A stretch of 64,000 nucleotides of DNA from Mansonella perstans (taxonomy: Eukaryota > Nematoda > Chromadorea > Rhabditida > Onchocercidae), in NCBI GenBank assembly GCA_037074765.1, contig JBAMDO010000005.1, forward strand, positions 62,001 through 126,000, written 5' to 3'. Below are positions 25,279 through 38,500 of the stretch, piece after piece. Under the pieces are notes generated by a model. The model was not told the DNA's origin. It did not search any database and was given only the letters and a program-made list of their open reading frames with translations. The translations under genes were made by a program, and so were the position numbers. Position 1 is the first letter of the stretch; every line of letters starts with the position of its first letter.

Positions 25279-28200
25279 TCATGAAAATATAAGTAATTTA
25301 CCTTTGTATTTCATATGTTTCGTTCGAACTTGTTTTGGAAGCGCAGGAGTATATGGATAAACTTTAGCGACTGTTCCTACAGCTTTTGTTCGACCTTCAC
25401 GAAACACCATGCGACTTCCAACAGATAAATATTCAGGATTTTTGATGAATTTAAACGTCACCATATCACGGTCTCCCGTCCGTAATACTGTTTTTGTCAT
25501 ATGTACAATAGTTGCCGTTTGGCGAATTGAGCCAACATGTACTAAAAGTTGAACTTCAAATGAAATTCCGTTTTCGCCTGGTAACTTAGTGCAGTAATTT
25601 ATTAAAAAATGGCAGTTTGCTAAAATATTGATGCCCCTCTTGGTTTTCCAGACCTATCAGAATTTCAAAGAATCACTGTGATATTTTAAACATTAAAATC
25701 GATTTTAAAAAATCATTGACTTTCATTGTTACAAAATGACAAACAGATAATAGAAGAGAACGCTGAAAAATATACCCATTGCTTGGTAATTTTCAGCAAT
25801 TGTAGTCGGATGATGAAGGATGAGTATTTCAGCATCAAATTGCAGTGAGGAAAAGACGACCATTTTTGGAGAAAGTAACACCATTCCTTTTCGCACTTCT
25901 TTCTTATTCAACTTTCTACACCATTTGTTGAATTAGGAATTGTTTAGCATTTTAGATGGAACTTAAAAGTAACGGCATATCATTCTCACCTTTCCCAAAG
26001 AAACTCAAAATTCTGTTCAAGAAATAAGATTGAAGGTCAAAAACAAGCACCATTAGTTTTAGAGAAATGCAAATTTTACCTAACAGAAAATGATGCAGTT
26101 TGACCGCACCGTATTTTCGATACTGGCATTCGTTTTCGATGAATGGACTTTATTGGAATCGGAATAAATTCCCCATAAGAGTTCGGTCCAATTAACATTG
26201 TGTCGTTAAGTGAAATCACACCTTAAAATGTAAAATTCTATATCGAACTGCAAGACCGTGTACGAAATGAAATATTGCAGTTTCCACAGACTTGCAGAAT
26301 ACATACCTTAAAGTGTAAAATTCTATATCGTACTACAAGACCATAAGAAACTTTAAGAAGCAATATTCATTTCAACAACAGCACAACTTACCAGCTATAC
26401 ATGTGCCTGAGACTACAGTGCCTACACCATCTACCCAATATACATCATCTATTTGGAATTCGGCTGGACTATCCAAACAGAACTTTCTTCGAAGTGGGAT
26501 AAGATTGAAGAAAGCGGAAAGCAAGTCCAAATTAGTACCAGTGACGTTTGATACTTGAAAGATGGGACAGACCCTGAAAATTTTACAGATTTGATTTAAA
26601 AGTTCAATTTAAAAACCAGTAAAAAAAAAACACAGGTCAATTCCTTATTCTTTTTCAAAAACTTACTTTCCACTGCTAAAATGACTAGCAGCATGAACGA
26701 CATCTTCTAAAGTCTTTATGATAACCGGTAATTTACGCACTCCGGGACTTTTCATCAGTTTATCCAAATTCTTCATCGTTTCAGACAGAATCTTCAAAAA
26801 ACAGAAGGATTCTCAATAAATGTCGTGTTCTTGGAATAAAACAAGTGGTAAGTGAAAACGACAGGTTATTCACGGATAGCTTTGTGAGCGATGAAGTTTG
26901 TTATGCATAAAACAATTTCACTACTACTGTTGGGAACATGTTTTATAAAAACGGAAAAACCTCTAAAGGACAAAAATAAGTGAAAGAAACGGAAAAGTGA
27001 AAACTGAAAAAAATAGATTTCACCCCTTCAGGACACATATCGATTTTCGTAACAACGATAAATACCGGTACATTGAGACATAAAGCAAGGGATAAGTGCT
27101 CCTTTGTCATTCCAATAATGCCAGCATTCGCACCAATCTTCAGTTGCGGAAAGTTATTATTACACAATATGTCATAAAAAAGTATATTATTGTATTTTGC
27201 TATACAGCAGTTTATCTTATCTCATAAACCATCGTTATCAACAATGAAAATTAAGTGAAACAAGATAATATGGTAAGAAACACTACTTTCAACACCGTTT
27301 ATGATTCTGGCAAAAAAGTACAAAGATGCACTCGTCAGATTTTAGAAAAAATGCAAAGCTTTTAGAAAAATTCCAACAATTAGAATCCATTTTCAAGCTT
27401 TTAGTAAAATCTTTATTCCCTTTCGAAATTTCATCTCCATAGATTTATATAACAGGACTTTTTAAATTAGTTAGAACTAAAGTGAACTTGGTCTATAAAA
27501 ATATGAGGTGTTCTCACGCTTAATGGAAAATTCACAGAGAACAAAAAACAATGTACCATCAACATCGTGTAATCCGGAACATGTCCAGTCATTCCAAATA
27601 TTGTTGTTTTCAAATACTTTTCATGTCCTGCTAGATCAATGAAAGTGATCACCTGAAGTGGAAAACGAATAAATTGAACGACTTCAAATTATACAATGCA
27701 GCAGAGATAAAAAACTTCAACAAAACGAGTTTGACGAAAAATCCATTTTCAGGCTTCAAAATTACAGAAATACCTTAGCGGAATCATGACAAATAGTAAT
27801 CCAATCAAGATGTCCACTGTGTGAGTCGGGTTTATTCACAACATTACCGCTAATATCGAAACCTAGGATATCGTTTCCTACGGACGAAGTTCGACCTGAC
27901 TCAAATTCATGTTTGTGTCTGAAAACAGGACTTTCACAGCGAATGAAAACAAACTATAACTAAGTAGTAGTCATGCCGGTCCTAGATTATGGTAATGACA
28001 AACCACTGAAATAAATTTACCGGAACAACTTTTGTCGAGCTTGTCCACGGCCGTCATCCAAAATGTTGTATGTTAATACGCCCAATAATGTTGATTTCCC
28101 TGCGTCCACATTACCTACAACAGCTACACGTACCTGAAACCAAATATAAATTGAACATAGCTTCAGAGCTCGATTTGTTTGTTGAAAGAAAAATTAACCT

Positions 28201-28820
28201 CGATAAAATCATCAGGATCTACTTCCTTTCGAACAAGATGAGCACGTGTGTAAAGGCCATCCTGCTGTTTGGTCACTAAACGTGTTGATACTACTCCAGC
28301 CCCTTCCAAAAGCACTATATGCTTCTTCTCCGACAATTCTAAATCATCTTTTGACAGGCCTGAAATGAACCAAAAAAGAAAAAAATTGATTATAAACATT
28401 ACTTTAAGAAGCTCACTGGTTCAAACATTCATTTAAACAACTCATACCTCGCTCTGTGGTATCCTCAACTGAAACGCCGAGATCAATGACTGCTTCACCT
28501 TCACCGAGTAGTAACATCGAATGGACATGATCACGATATAGTTCTCTTTTAGCATGATCTTTACTATCTGTTAGTGATAAGCCGACAAGAAAATCCTTTG
28601 TTATCACATACTGATCCTCTTCATCTCGTTCGTCGTTCTTATCTGTTAATTCAATAATTAGTATTATTTCCATGTATCTTAATGAATACACAATATATAT
28701 ATATATATATATATACTCTCATATATACCACAGAAGCTTACGGGAGAATTCGGCATCATCATCATCATCATCATCGTCATCTGCGAATAAACTTGCAGCA
28801 GCCGCAGCACTGCTTTTCAT
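25279..28820 (-). CDS. gtpbp1: GTPBP1/GTPBP2-family GTP-binding protein, 12 exons, 584 aa
   Basis: A translational GTPase of the EF-Tu/eRF3-related GTPBP1 family (C. elegans CGP-1), linked in animals to ribosome rescue and mRNA turnover. Exons: 28820-28742, 28642-28448, 28359-28199, 28133-28021, 27918-27774, 27652-27557, 27137-27024, 26791-26667, 26573-26392, 26221-26080, 25915-25776, 25541-25279; every junction is in phase. G1 is GNVDAGKST (about 152-159), G3 DLAGHE (237-242), G4 TKID (293-296), followed by SNVTG and PAEFQIDD. Domain 2/3 motifs [31 protein letters not shown] and REGRTKAVG match the family closely. The N-terminus has nine Asp codons from a microsatellite. It is shorter than human GTPBP1 (669 aa), lacking the variable basic tail; the last exon either ends at 25279 or is spliced at an in-frame AAAG/GTAAAT donor to a tail I could not find. 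Confidence 0.93.
26218..26345. repeat. imperfect tandem duplication spanning a splice acceptor in gtpbp1
   Basis: A segment of about 40 bases beginning ACCTTAAA(A/G)TGTAAAATTC occurs from 26219 and again from 26304, with a few substitutions (period about 85). The first copy contains the acceptor of the exon starting at 26221. The second lies in the upstream intron in transcript order and repeats the same acceptor-like TTTAAG motif. Confidence 0.7.
28693..28715. repeat. (AT)n microsatellite in first intron of gtpbp1
   Basis: About 23 bases of alternating A and T lie inside the 99-bp first intron of the GTPBP1-like gene, next to a CAT trinucleotide array in exon 1 (28754-28779) that encodes part of its poly-Asp run. 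Confidence 0.9.
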
Positions 28821-29598
28821 CGGATACAAAGTAGAACAACAACTAGAACTGAAAACACTATAATATCAATTCTTTTCATTACTGTATAACGAATAAAAAA
28901 TACTAGTTATCATCAATAACGGATTTTCATTAAAAAACCACCTAAAGAACACCTAAAAATGTTTCTCATTTTTCCCTCTTATAACCTTCCCATAATTTCC
29001 AATATGACAAAAGCGCACTTATTGCCAACCCGCCATTTCCATGAATAACTTCCAATTAACGATAACCAACCAACCCTTCTCCTGAATTATCGAACCAATT
29101 TGTATCGCCAAAACTCTGGTGTTTCCTTTTCACCTCTTAATACACTATTTTTCAAAACTATCGATGTATAATGTTTCTGCAATTTCCACTCTCTTTTCAT
29201 TCGCTATTCTCAGAGCATAATTCCAGTAATATTTAACTGGGAATATTTACGAGGATTAGGGGAAAGGGTAGCTTTGAAAAATCAGTTTTAGCGTTTGCTA
29301 AGCCTAAAAAGCATTTCACGTTATGCTACGTCGCGCAACAGTATGCCACGCTACTTCATTATGTTACCTGTGATATTGAGGAATTGGTATTACTGTATTA
29401 TATAATGTTGCTCTGTCAAATATTCTAAAAGAAATGAGCAGTGTGACAGGTTTTAATTGTTGTTGTTTGTTTTTTTTTTTTTTTTTTCATAGATTTTCGA
29501 ATTATGCATTTCTTGGTCTTTTTTTTTGCAACGAGCATCGTTATATATTACAGTGATAATTCTTTTTGATTTATCATAAACTTTTTACAGATCAACAA
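28821..29598. promoter_or_regulatory. shared upstream region of divergent gtpbp1 and rbm42
   Basis: The two start codons point away from each other across 778 bases without coding signal. It holds an 18-base T run (29470-29487). On the minus strand GTTTTCAG ends 28 bases before the GTPBP1-like start, and on the plus strand CTTTTTACAG ends at 29590, eight bases before the RBM42 start; both fit spliced-leader acceptors or acceptors of non-coding first exons. Use as a bidirectional promoter is inference from arrangement alone. Confidence 0.45.
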
Positions 29599-31713
29599 AT
29601 GATTGCAAATGAAAATCGAAGCATCGAAGATGAGTTAGCTCTGTTAGTTTGTTTAAAATTTTTTTATGCACATTTATTTAGTTATTATGCTTAACCATTA
29701 ATACATAAATTGATTAAATATTATAGTTTGACAACTATTTGCTTAGCTCATTTCCTAAAGTTCGATGCTAATGCCTTTATTAATACATAATTATACCTCT
29801 TAATATTTTCGAAAAAAGATAGTTGTAGTAAATGATTAGGCATTCAATATGATGTTTATTTTCCTTTTACCAAGAAATCTTTCCTTTTATTTTTGTTAGT
29901 ATTTTCATGAAAACAAAATGCAAATTTCTTATCAGTTATTTTATTTAACGAACATTGTGAACTGTAAAATTTATCCATTGTCAAATTTGAGCTATTTCAC
30001 TAATAATGAATCCGTATTTTAAGCGTTGAATTTTTCTTTAGGTTTGAAAAAGAAATATCGTCCGTTGAATCACATACTCGAACTACATGTCCCGTTACAT
30101 CAAATGCAGCTGTGATTCAGACAGATTCTTTCCAAACTTCTCAGAATACGACAGCTTCTCCCATTCTTAATAATGTTTCCGCACACCCATCAGTGCAGCC
30201 ATCTATTGGCCCCACTGTTCGATCTGAACCAAGACCAGTCATGGGTCCTTTTATCAGCAGTTCTGTAGTGTCGAATCCCGTAAATCATACAGTGCGGCCA
30301 ACACCTCCTCCGTAAGTTTATTTCGCACTTTTGTCGTAGTGTAGTCTATGTATTTCTGCAATACGACATCATTTTTTCATGCGCAGTTATTCTCGCTTAT
30401 TATAACTTTGCTGAACAGCTTTTTCATTTGCTCAAGTTGGTAAATTCTCTTCAATAACTTGTATTTTGCAGCTTTTTACCTCATGTTATGCGACCAGGTT
30501 TTATTCCTCAGACAAATTTGGCGATGCGATTTATACCACCTCAGGTAAAACCGCGTATCAATCATTTTTCCATGGTGAAATTGGTGTTAAATTTGACTTT
30601 TCATGTTACTAGAACAGAAAAATTTAACATTAATTAATTGATCACTTTAATATTCGTCTTAAATTTCAGCTCCGATTACCATTAGTTGGTTTTCTACGTC
30701 CACCAGTACATATACAGCCTCAACCAAGTGTTCTTGAATCGGGACCTAGTTTGTACGAGGATGCAGTGAGGAAGGATGATGGTAAAGACATAGAGAAAGA
30801 TGGAGAGGCCGGAACAAGCTCGTTGAAAACTCAGGTTATCAAATTTACAGAACTTTTACATCCTTAATGCGTGATCAGTTGGCATTATTAGTTCCTTAAT
30901 AAAAACTGCATGCAGTCATTCATGGGGTGAATTTATGTGTACAGTTGTGCTCTATTGGAAGACTGGACTTAATTGGCAAATCATGGTATTTGTATATTTT
31001 TGGTTTTCAAAACTCGAAACCAAACTTGGCGGAAGCAAATGTATCTATCTTTTAGGTGTTGACATCTGATATAGAAGCCATTGCACAAAAAATACATTCC
31101 GAATCAACTCATCGCTCAACTTATATTGGTCAAGTTATGCGTGGTGAGAAAAAAATGAAACGATTCTTACGTTGTGGTGGCGGACAGGTAATGACGAATC
31201 CGTTTCATTAACAAGTAACAGATTTCTTTCATGACCTTAATCTCTATATTTTAGGTTTGGGAGGATAAATCTTTGGCAGAGTGGGACCCCAATGATTTCC
31301 GTATCTTTTGTGGTGATCTGGGAAATGAAGTATCGGACGAGTTGTTGGCAAAAGCCTTTCGCAAATATCCTAGTTTCCAAAAAGCTAAAGTCATTCGTGA
31401 AGCTAGAACAAATAAATCGAAAGGCTATGGATTTGTTTCCTTCAAACATCAAGATGTGAGCCGTTTTTTAATTATTCATTTTGCAAACCTTCATGTAGAC
31501 TACCACCGACCTAATTTAGCTTTTTCAAGTGTGAAATCCGGATAGAACTTCGAGATTGTTTGCTTTCAGGATTTTGTTCGTGCTTGTCGTGAAATGGATG
31601 GGAAGTATGTTGGGAACAGACCAATAAAGTTAAGAAAAAGCAATTGGAAAGAGCGAAATATGGATGTAGTTAAAAAAAAGAGAAAACAGAAGCAAAAACT
31701 TGGTTTAGCATAG
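29599..31713 (+). CDS. rbm42: RBM42-like RNA-binding protein, 7 exons, 342 aa
   Basis: RBM42 is a nuclear RNA-binding protein associated with the U4/U6.U5 tri-snRNP and hnRNP K. Exons 29599-29642, 30042-30311, 30472-30544, 30670-30834, 31056-31187, 31255-31455 and 31570-31713 are in phase throughout. The N-terminus has the family's short acidic/hydrophobic helix (EDELALFEKEI), then a Pro/Ser/Thr-rich region, then a basic stretch (GEKKMKRFLR), then one C-terminal RRM. RRM markers are DFRIFCGDLGNEV (RNP2 about 245-250) and KGYGFVSF (RNP1 about 284-291), followed by the RBM42-specific GNRPIKLRKSNWKERN and a basic tail ending KLGLA. Length is below that of human RBM42 (480 aa) because the Pro-rich part is shorter. 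The start is the only ATG after a strong acceptor at 29590. Confidence 0.93.
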
Positions 31714-32658
31714 ATCTTTCTTTGCCTCTTTTCATACAGAATTCGCTTCCTTATGTTTTTGGAAATACAACAGTAGTGCCAATGCGTTTTAATCCATGGT
31801 AATAACATTATGCTTCCTGTTTGGCACAATTATGTTATGAGCAATAGTTAAACCTTGCAGCTAACAGCGGTGTTTCCCTTACTTGCTATATGCATTTTAA
31901 ACTGGGAATCATTCTGTGAGACCACCTTAAAATTGTGCTTAATAATTTCATCCAAACCCCAGTGATTTACCTTTTCACAAGATTCAAGCAATATTACTTC
32001 TACATGATGTATATTTTATATATTTGTCCTTTTATAAGATACATTTTAAAGAAAACTTTTTTTATTAAGGTTCTGTTGCTGAAAGTGGTTCATACTGATT
32101 GTTTTGTATTCTGCATAATTAAGAGATGTTAGAGGAGGTCATATCGGACATGGCGAACATATTGAGTATTAGTGAAATACATAATCTCTGGGATGAGTTT
32201 TTCGATTTGGCGATCAACATATCACTTTTTTTTGGTAAAGCTGATTAACTGTTAAAGGTAAAACAGGCAACAAACTTGATATTGCACAGGTGGTCAGTGT
32301 TTGGTTATTTACAAGTGTGTGGAAAATGGATAGTTGCAATCAGTTTATAGAACTACTTTGTAGGACTTTTGCAAGTACATACATTCTACTACATAGTTAT
32401 GTTCATTACTGAAATCCGATAAAAAGTATGGAAGCCACTAATGAAATAAATCAAAAGGTGGGTGAAAAAAATAAAAAAAAACCGTTTTCAGCCACACTTA
32501 AAGTAACTTTTTCCATCGAAGAAATGAAAAACTCTGATTCCACTCAAGAAAACATAATGGAAGTCTAGCAGTTTTAAGGAATCACATTAGCAGTATGATC
32601 TGTAGCTTTCTTATCGATCAAATCATGATAATATGAGTATGCATTGTATATTGATTTT

Positions 32659-32764
32659 AACAGTGATTTATCGATAATGATATGTTAACTGTATTGTGTT
32701 TTCCACATTGCTGTTTTGTTTTTCATTACAAAGCTTTTATCCCATATACCGATAAATCACTGTT
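32659..32764. repeat. inverted repeat, 15-bp arms, 76-bp spacer
   Basis: AACAGTGATTTATCG at 32659-32673 is the exact reverse complement of the bases at 32750-32764. Flanks stay partly complementary for a few more bases. It could be the ends of a small non-autonomous element or a hairpin; no target-site duplication is obvious. Confidence 0.6.
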
Positions 32765-33993
32765 ATCAAATCTTATCAGGTGGCTAATTTCTATTTACTT
32801 CATGCGCATACGTATGTATTTAAAGAGCAGAAGTTTATTAACTGTATTTTAAATGGCTAGACATATGTGTTGCAATATACCTTAACCTTTGAGCATAGTA
32901 CCATCGTTATCAAACATATCCGTTTCATTATTTGTATTTCCATTAATTACGTCTTTAATTATTGCTTGATTAGTCAAAAAATCTTAACAACATATCCCCA
33001 ACATTTTGTACAACAAATGAGGCTGCATTTACTGTCTTCATTTGAAAACAGAGTACCGTTTTTGCAAGTTAACGTTATCTTTAAACAAAAAGTTGAATTT
33101 TAGAGAATTCGAGAAACAAAGCTTGTAGAGTAACCTTGTCAGGAATCTCACTGCTTCAGTTCTGCTATCTGCAGGTGTTTTGTTATGAGAACGGTGCAAA
33201 AGGTTTGTTATATGAAAAAAGTGAAGTGCATACTTGGCGCTTGTCATTTAATGCGATATTTTCAATAAACTTTGTGTGTAATACTTAAATTGAAGAAATG
33301 CTAATTCTAAAATTCGTAGAATTGCCATGTCGCAGATTTTCGAATTGATACGGTAAAATAATTTAAAGAAGACGAAGTAGCGATGGAACTATTGATGTCA
33401 ATTGAACAATTTTGTCATTATTTCACTAAATTATTATTTTCAAATGCTTGATTTCATCCCCATAGAAGAAATTAATAAACATTCAGCGATTAAATCTTAT
33501 TGAATTGTGAATCAAATGGACCAGAGTAGCGATGAAAGCATTTTTATTTCAAGACTAGATTGGATAAATTACTGAGTTCTATTGAATCCAAAAGTAGTGT
33601 AGGATGCCTGCATTGAAAATGTTCATGATAAATGTGCTTGATGGTGTAGAGTGAATCTACAGTTTTCCTTCATTTCTGCTATATCAAAAATATTGCGAAA
33701 AAGATAGGAATGGGACGAAGTGAGAAAAAAGTACCCGTTTCCACTTTAATCCATTGCTTTGGGGAAAATTTTTTAGAAATTAAAATTACATTAACATCTC
33801 ATCGCAGTCTTCAGTTATATTTTAAATGGATTTAACTGAAGAATAAAGAAACATAATGATTTAATCAGCTGAAATTTTGTTGCAATATCGTGGGTAACCT
33901 TGGCAACGTCTTCATTAGGAGCATTTTTAAAAACATTATTTCTCTGTTCTCTATGATTCACATATCGTTAAGTAGAAGTTCAAGTTATCAGTC

Positions 33994-34017
33994 ATATATA
34001 TATATATATATATATAT
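33994..34017. repeat. (TA)n microsatellite
   Basis: Twenty-four bases of alternating A and T, followed within 30 bases by GTGTG and three tandem GCAT units. Confidence 0.9.
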
Positions 34018-35594
34018 GCTTGTATGTGTGTATATGTTTGTGTGCATGCATGCATGATACATTCGTTTTTCACTGAATTGGTTAGTTAAATTACAATTTC
34101 AATAAAAGCATTATATCAACTTTAAAAAGAAAAGTACGTCATTCTTAAACAATTAGAGTTATTTTCGTATCACATTTGTTCTGCTGAAATTTCCACATCG
34201 TGTTGCTTGTATTCATTATTAATACTTTTTTGCTAAGCAATAGTTTTCTAGTAGGAAAATTTGTTTGTATTTTGATGAAGTTATACATATTGCAACATAC
34301 CACCTTTTTTGTTTATACAAGTAATTTTTGTATTCATAAAATATTTGCTACTTTTTGAAAGAGAGAGAAAAAAATAGAAATTGAAGTAGCATTAAATGTA
34401 AAATGGATTGAAACAAGAAATTGCAGTAACCAATTCCAATTACATTCTACCTTTCTAGAAATATTGCGAAATTGCTTGCAAAACTTAAAAAGTAGTAGGT
34501 TTGTAAGAAAACAGATTCATTAATTTGAATTATGTTCCGGAATTTCCCTCTGGGAAATCAGAAAATGAAATAGTGATTTACACAATAACTCTTAACGGCT
34601 TATTTCGATGATCATTATATAGCCTTCGGCAATTATCTGATTTATGACAGTCATTGAACAAGTCTTTCATTATCCATTTGAAATCGCATTTCAGTTTTTT
34701 AACTTTCGCGATATTTATTCATTAATCATCTGTATTTTTCAATTGTAATGTTGCCCATTTTCCAATGATAGCTTAATTTTTCTTGTTTTGGTCATAAATT
34801 TGTCAAACTTCCACGTTTCTACCGCAATATCGTTTCGTAAATACGTTAGCCATGACTGCTACATTTGAAAAAATAACACATGGACATGCTACGAAAGGCT
34901 GTTATCTATGATACTAGTTTCTGGATAAGGAAAATGTTTTAGCTTATATAAAATGTACACCACATATATATGCATTAATATTTACTTGTAAATCATTAAG
35001 ATTTGATTATACAGAGTAAATTGTTCGTTGGTGATGGCACTGCAGTACTGCATATAACGTGCATAAACCAGTCTTTAATACTTTCAACTTTCATTTCATC
35101 TTCCAACTTTGGACTTCATTGAATATACTGTCGGAGTTTTTCTTTTTTTTTTCAATTTCTTGGTGTTTTCGGAGGTAATAATCATATAATATAAATCACT
35201 GTATCCAACTCAATCGTTGTTGCTCTTGTATTAGAGTGAAATTTTCATACAAAGCTTTTGCAGCCATTTTAAATGATAATATAACGTAAACAGTGTAAAC
35301 TGTTATCATAATGGTAGCAAAAAAATAAAACATTTGAAACCAATTTTTCAACGATTTTTCCAATAATTAAGCTTCCTTAAATTCACTCATAAGAAAACGT
35401 ACATTGTCATTTTTTACTGAACTGGCAAAATAAAAAGGAAAGGTATGATTACTCGATTATTTGTGATAGTTTCGTTATTGCGATGATTTGTTTTTTTTCG
35501 TATGAATTTTTAATTATGCTTTTCACTAATGATTTCAAACAAAATATCGAAAAGAAATCACGCTTTTTATATTCAGGTTTACGCATGTCCTCGA

Positions 35595-38500
35595 ATGGTT
35601 CGAACATATACATGGAATCCTTCAACGCAGTCTAATTTAACAATCAATGATAATTTTAATAATGAAAACGAAAAAACAGTAACGAATTCGCTTCCAGTTG
35701 CATCGACTCTCCAAACTCAGCGCTTTTCAAAAAGTCCCATTCACAGGCCAAATTATAAAGATGGTCAGATAACAAATATATCTACTACTGTTCCCACAGA
35801 TGATCCACAAAATGATATTACAAATAATTCTTCAGAATTCTTGTCCGCTTGTAATAGTCATACTCAATGCCCAGTTCATACACCACAATCTCAAACATCT
35901 TCGTTACTGCAAGCACGTCATCAATCCTTTCCAGTCTGTTATCCCATTCCGCTTGATTTCCCGGTCAGCCTTTATCGCTGCAGACTTCCTCTCCTTCCAT
36001 CTCAAATACCTCAAATAACAGCACCGACTATGTTTGAGCGAACAACAAACCTTAAGTCGGTAGACCAATGGCATCTCAGGCCTGTCCAAATTGGTAGTAA
36101 GATTTATTATGAACCGGTGAGCAGCAATTCCGCATCCTATAGTAGCCCAACATCAATTTTACCACATTCGGTTACATCCACTAATTTGGTAGCCATTCCA
36201 AACGCTTGGTTCCAAAATGTAAGTTCTTTTCATCGTTGTAACCTAGTCTGATTGTAACTTCAATTTTTATTACTAAGATTAAAAGAAAAGTATTTTCAAT
36301 TCCATTTGCAATTCGCAATATTTAGCGACACTTATAAAGTAGACTGATTTACAGCTCACAGCTTTCCACTGTTTCAGTCAAAATAAAATCATTTTTCAGA
36401 GTGATCTATCTCACTTACCAAGTGTTACTATCCCAGCACATGTTGATAATATTAATGGACAGTGTAAATTCCTACATTCTGAAGCATGTGGCATTAATCA
36501 TCCAAGCACTGTTAGGTAAAGCTAAAGTACATAGAGTATTTCCTTCTTCACAATCCAGTAATTAAGAAAGTAGAATTTTCGCTAGTTACTTTTGCTTTTC
36601 GAAATGATGAGATCATAATGATTGCTGTAAATATTCACGCCAAACAAAAGTTGAGTGATTTTTATGGTCAAGAAATTTTCTATTAAATTCAAAATTCGGT
36701 TCTTTCAGTAATAATGGTTCAACAGATTTGCCGTGGATTCTTGGTACTCCTCAACCAAAAAGTGAAATTTGCCAAACCTCTTTGCAGACGCCTCTCACGG
36801 TGACAAGAGAAGACCTCATCTCTAATAGGGTTTGTTACTACTTATGCGCCTAATTTGTGATTTAACATACTTCAATTTGACAGGATTAAATATTGCCTAC
36901 AGATGCACTAAATTGTTCTGCGTTCGTCTGCTTTGTTTATAATTCTTTGAGTTGTAAAGTTCATAGTATAATGAAGACACAATTCAGGGTCAGAAAAAAA
37001 ATTATGGGTTTTCTTCCAGTAAGCAGACGGACGTATTTTTTGTCCGCAAAAATGCAGGACTTTGTGATATTGGTATTATCTCTCTAATGTAAGTTTTTTT
37101 TTTGCTTTAATTATTCGATTTCAGGAGACCAATGAAAGTTCTACTGTTCCCACTTTCCAAAATCCACAATGCCAAATCATTCCTAGCAAGCCATGTCAGT
37201 TGAACTATTTTCTCAGCAATCCAGTGAAAATAAAATATTTCCTACTCCTCACAAAGTTTGTACAAAATTCCGCAAAGAAATTTAAATTCTAGAAAACGCA
37301 AGCTAATAAAAGCTTTAGTTCGGTTTACAGCATTGCTATGTCAAAAAAAATAATTTTTTATGCAAAATCAATGGCGTTTATCATGTAAAATCAGAAGGTA
37401 ATATACTTTAAAACAAGAGAAAATCAATGCTATTCATAATATCAGAACGATCAGATTAGGAAATTCTTCATGTAACTAACTTTCAGTACACGATAGTTTG
37501 CACCAACATTCTTTGTCACACAAAATAACACCTTCATTACAACGCCAGCGCTACCGGAATGCGACTATTGTTGATTCAACGGAACAGTATAAACGTGACT
37601 TGCAATTACAAATTGAACAGAATCGGCGTCGTAAAGAGGAAGAACGACAACGTGAACTAGAAATAGAAAGAAAAGAAATGATAAAGTAAGCTTATGCATA
37701 GGTTGGGATAAATATCAATGCTTAACAAGGTTAGTTACACATATTCAACTTATAGCGGTGCGACATTTTCAGTGGACGAGCCTTTCCAGTTGATTTGAGT
37801 ACTGGAATCTTTTTCAGTAAACAATTTTTATAGATTCGAGGAATACAGGCGGAAAGCGCAACAAGAGATTGAGGAAGAAGAACGTAAGGAAAAAGAAAAA
37901 ATATTGGCAGCACAACGTAGAGCAGCTCGAATGCGGGATTTACAAGAAGAACGGGCGTTAAAGGCCCGCTGTGAAGCAAGAAATTATGCGAGGCATGATA
38001 TATGCTGCAATGACGGTCAGTGTAATCATTATCATAAGGAAAGTAGTATTGATTCTACAGTATTGATGATAATATTGGCAGTGTTTTCGGTAGGTACTTA
38101 TACAGCATGGTATTGATATTATTGTTGTTTGACGATTAATTTCCTTCACAAGTCTTTCCGATCAAGACATTAGAAATCGGTACCTCACAAAATACAATAT
38201 TACTTTTTCCAGAGGGCATAAAGACTTTGGAAGAGAAAAAATCTTCAACAGCAGAACCAAATCATCTGGAATGGTGGGAGAAGAAAAAGGAATATATGAA
38301 TGCAAAAAGATCACCTGATTCACCTGTCATTCCAACTCTCCGGTTTTTTGTTATATTATATAAGTCACAATGTATCAGCTCTTGATATTCGAGTGTTACT
38401 TCAATCATAAAAATGAAAATCTTAACTACTTCAGATTTCAATCGGAAATATCGGAATCTCTATTGCTATCATCAATACTTAATATTAAATTCATTGAAAA

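Larger units (their letters stand above)
31714..35594. other. intergenic with repeats
   Basis: 3.9 kb without a supported exon. It contains a pair of inverted 15-mers (32659-32673 and 32750-32764), a (TA)n tract at 33994-34017 followed by TG/CATG-rich sequence, and many A/T runs. Untranslated or coding 5' exons of the downstream coiled-coil gene may lie at its right end, since that gene's first recognised exon begins at an acceptor (35576). Confidence 0.45.
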
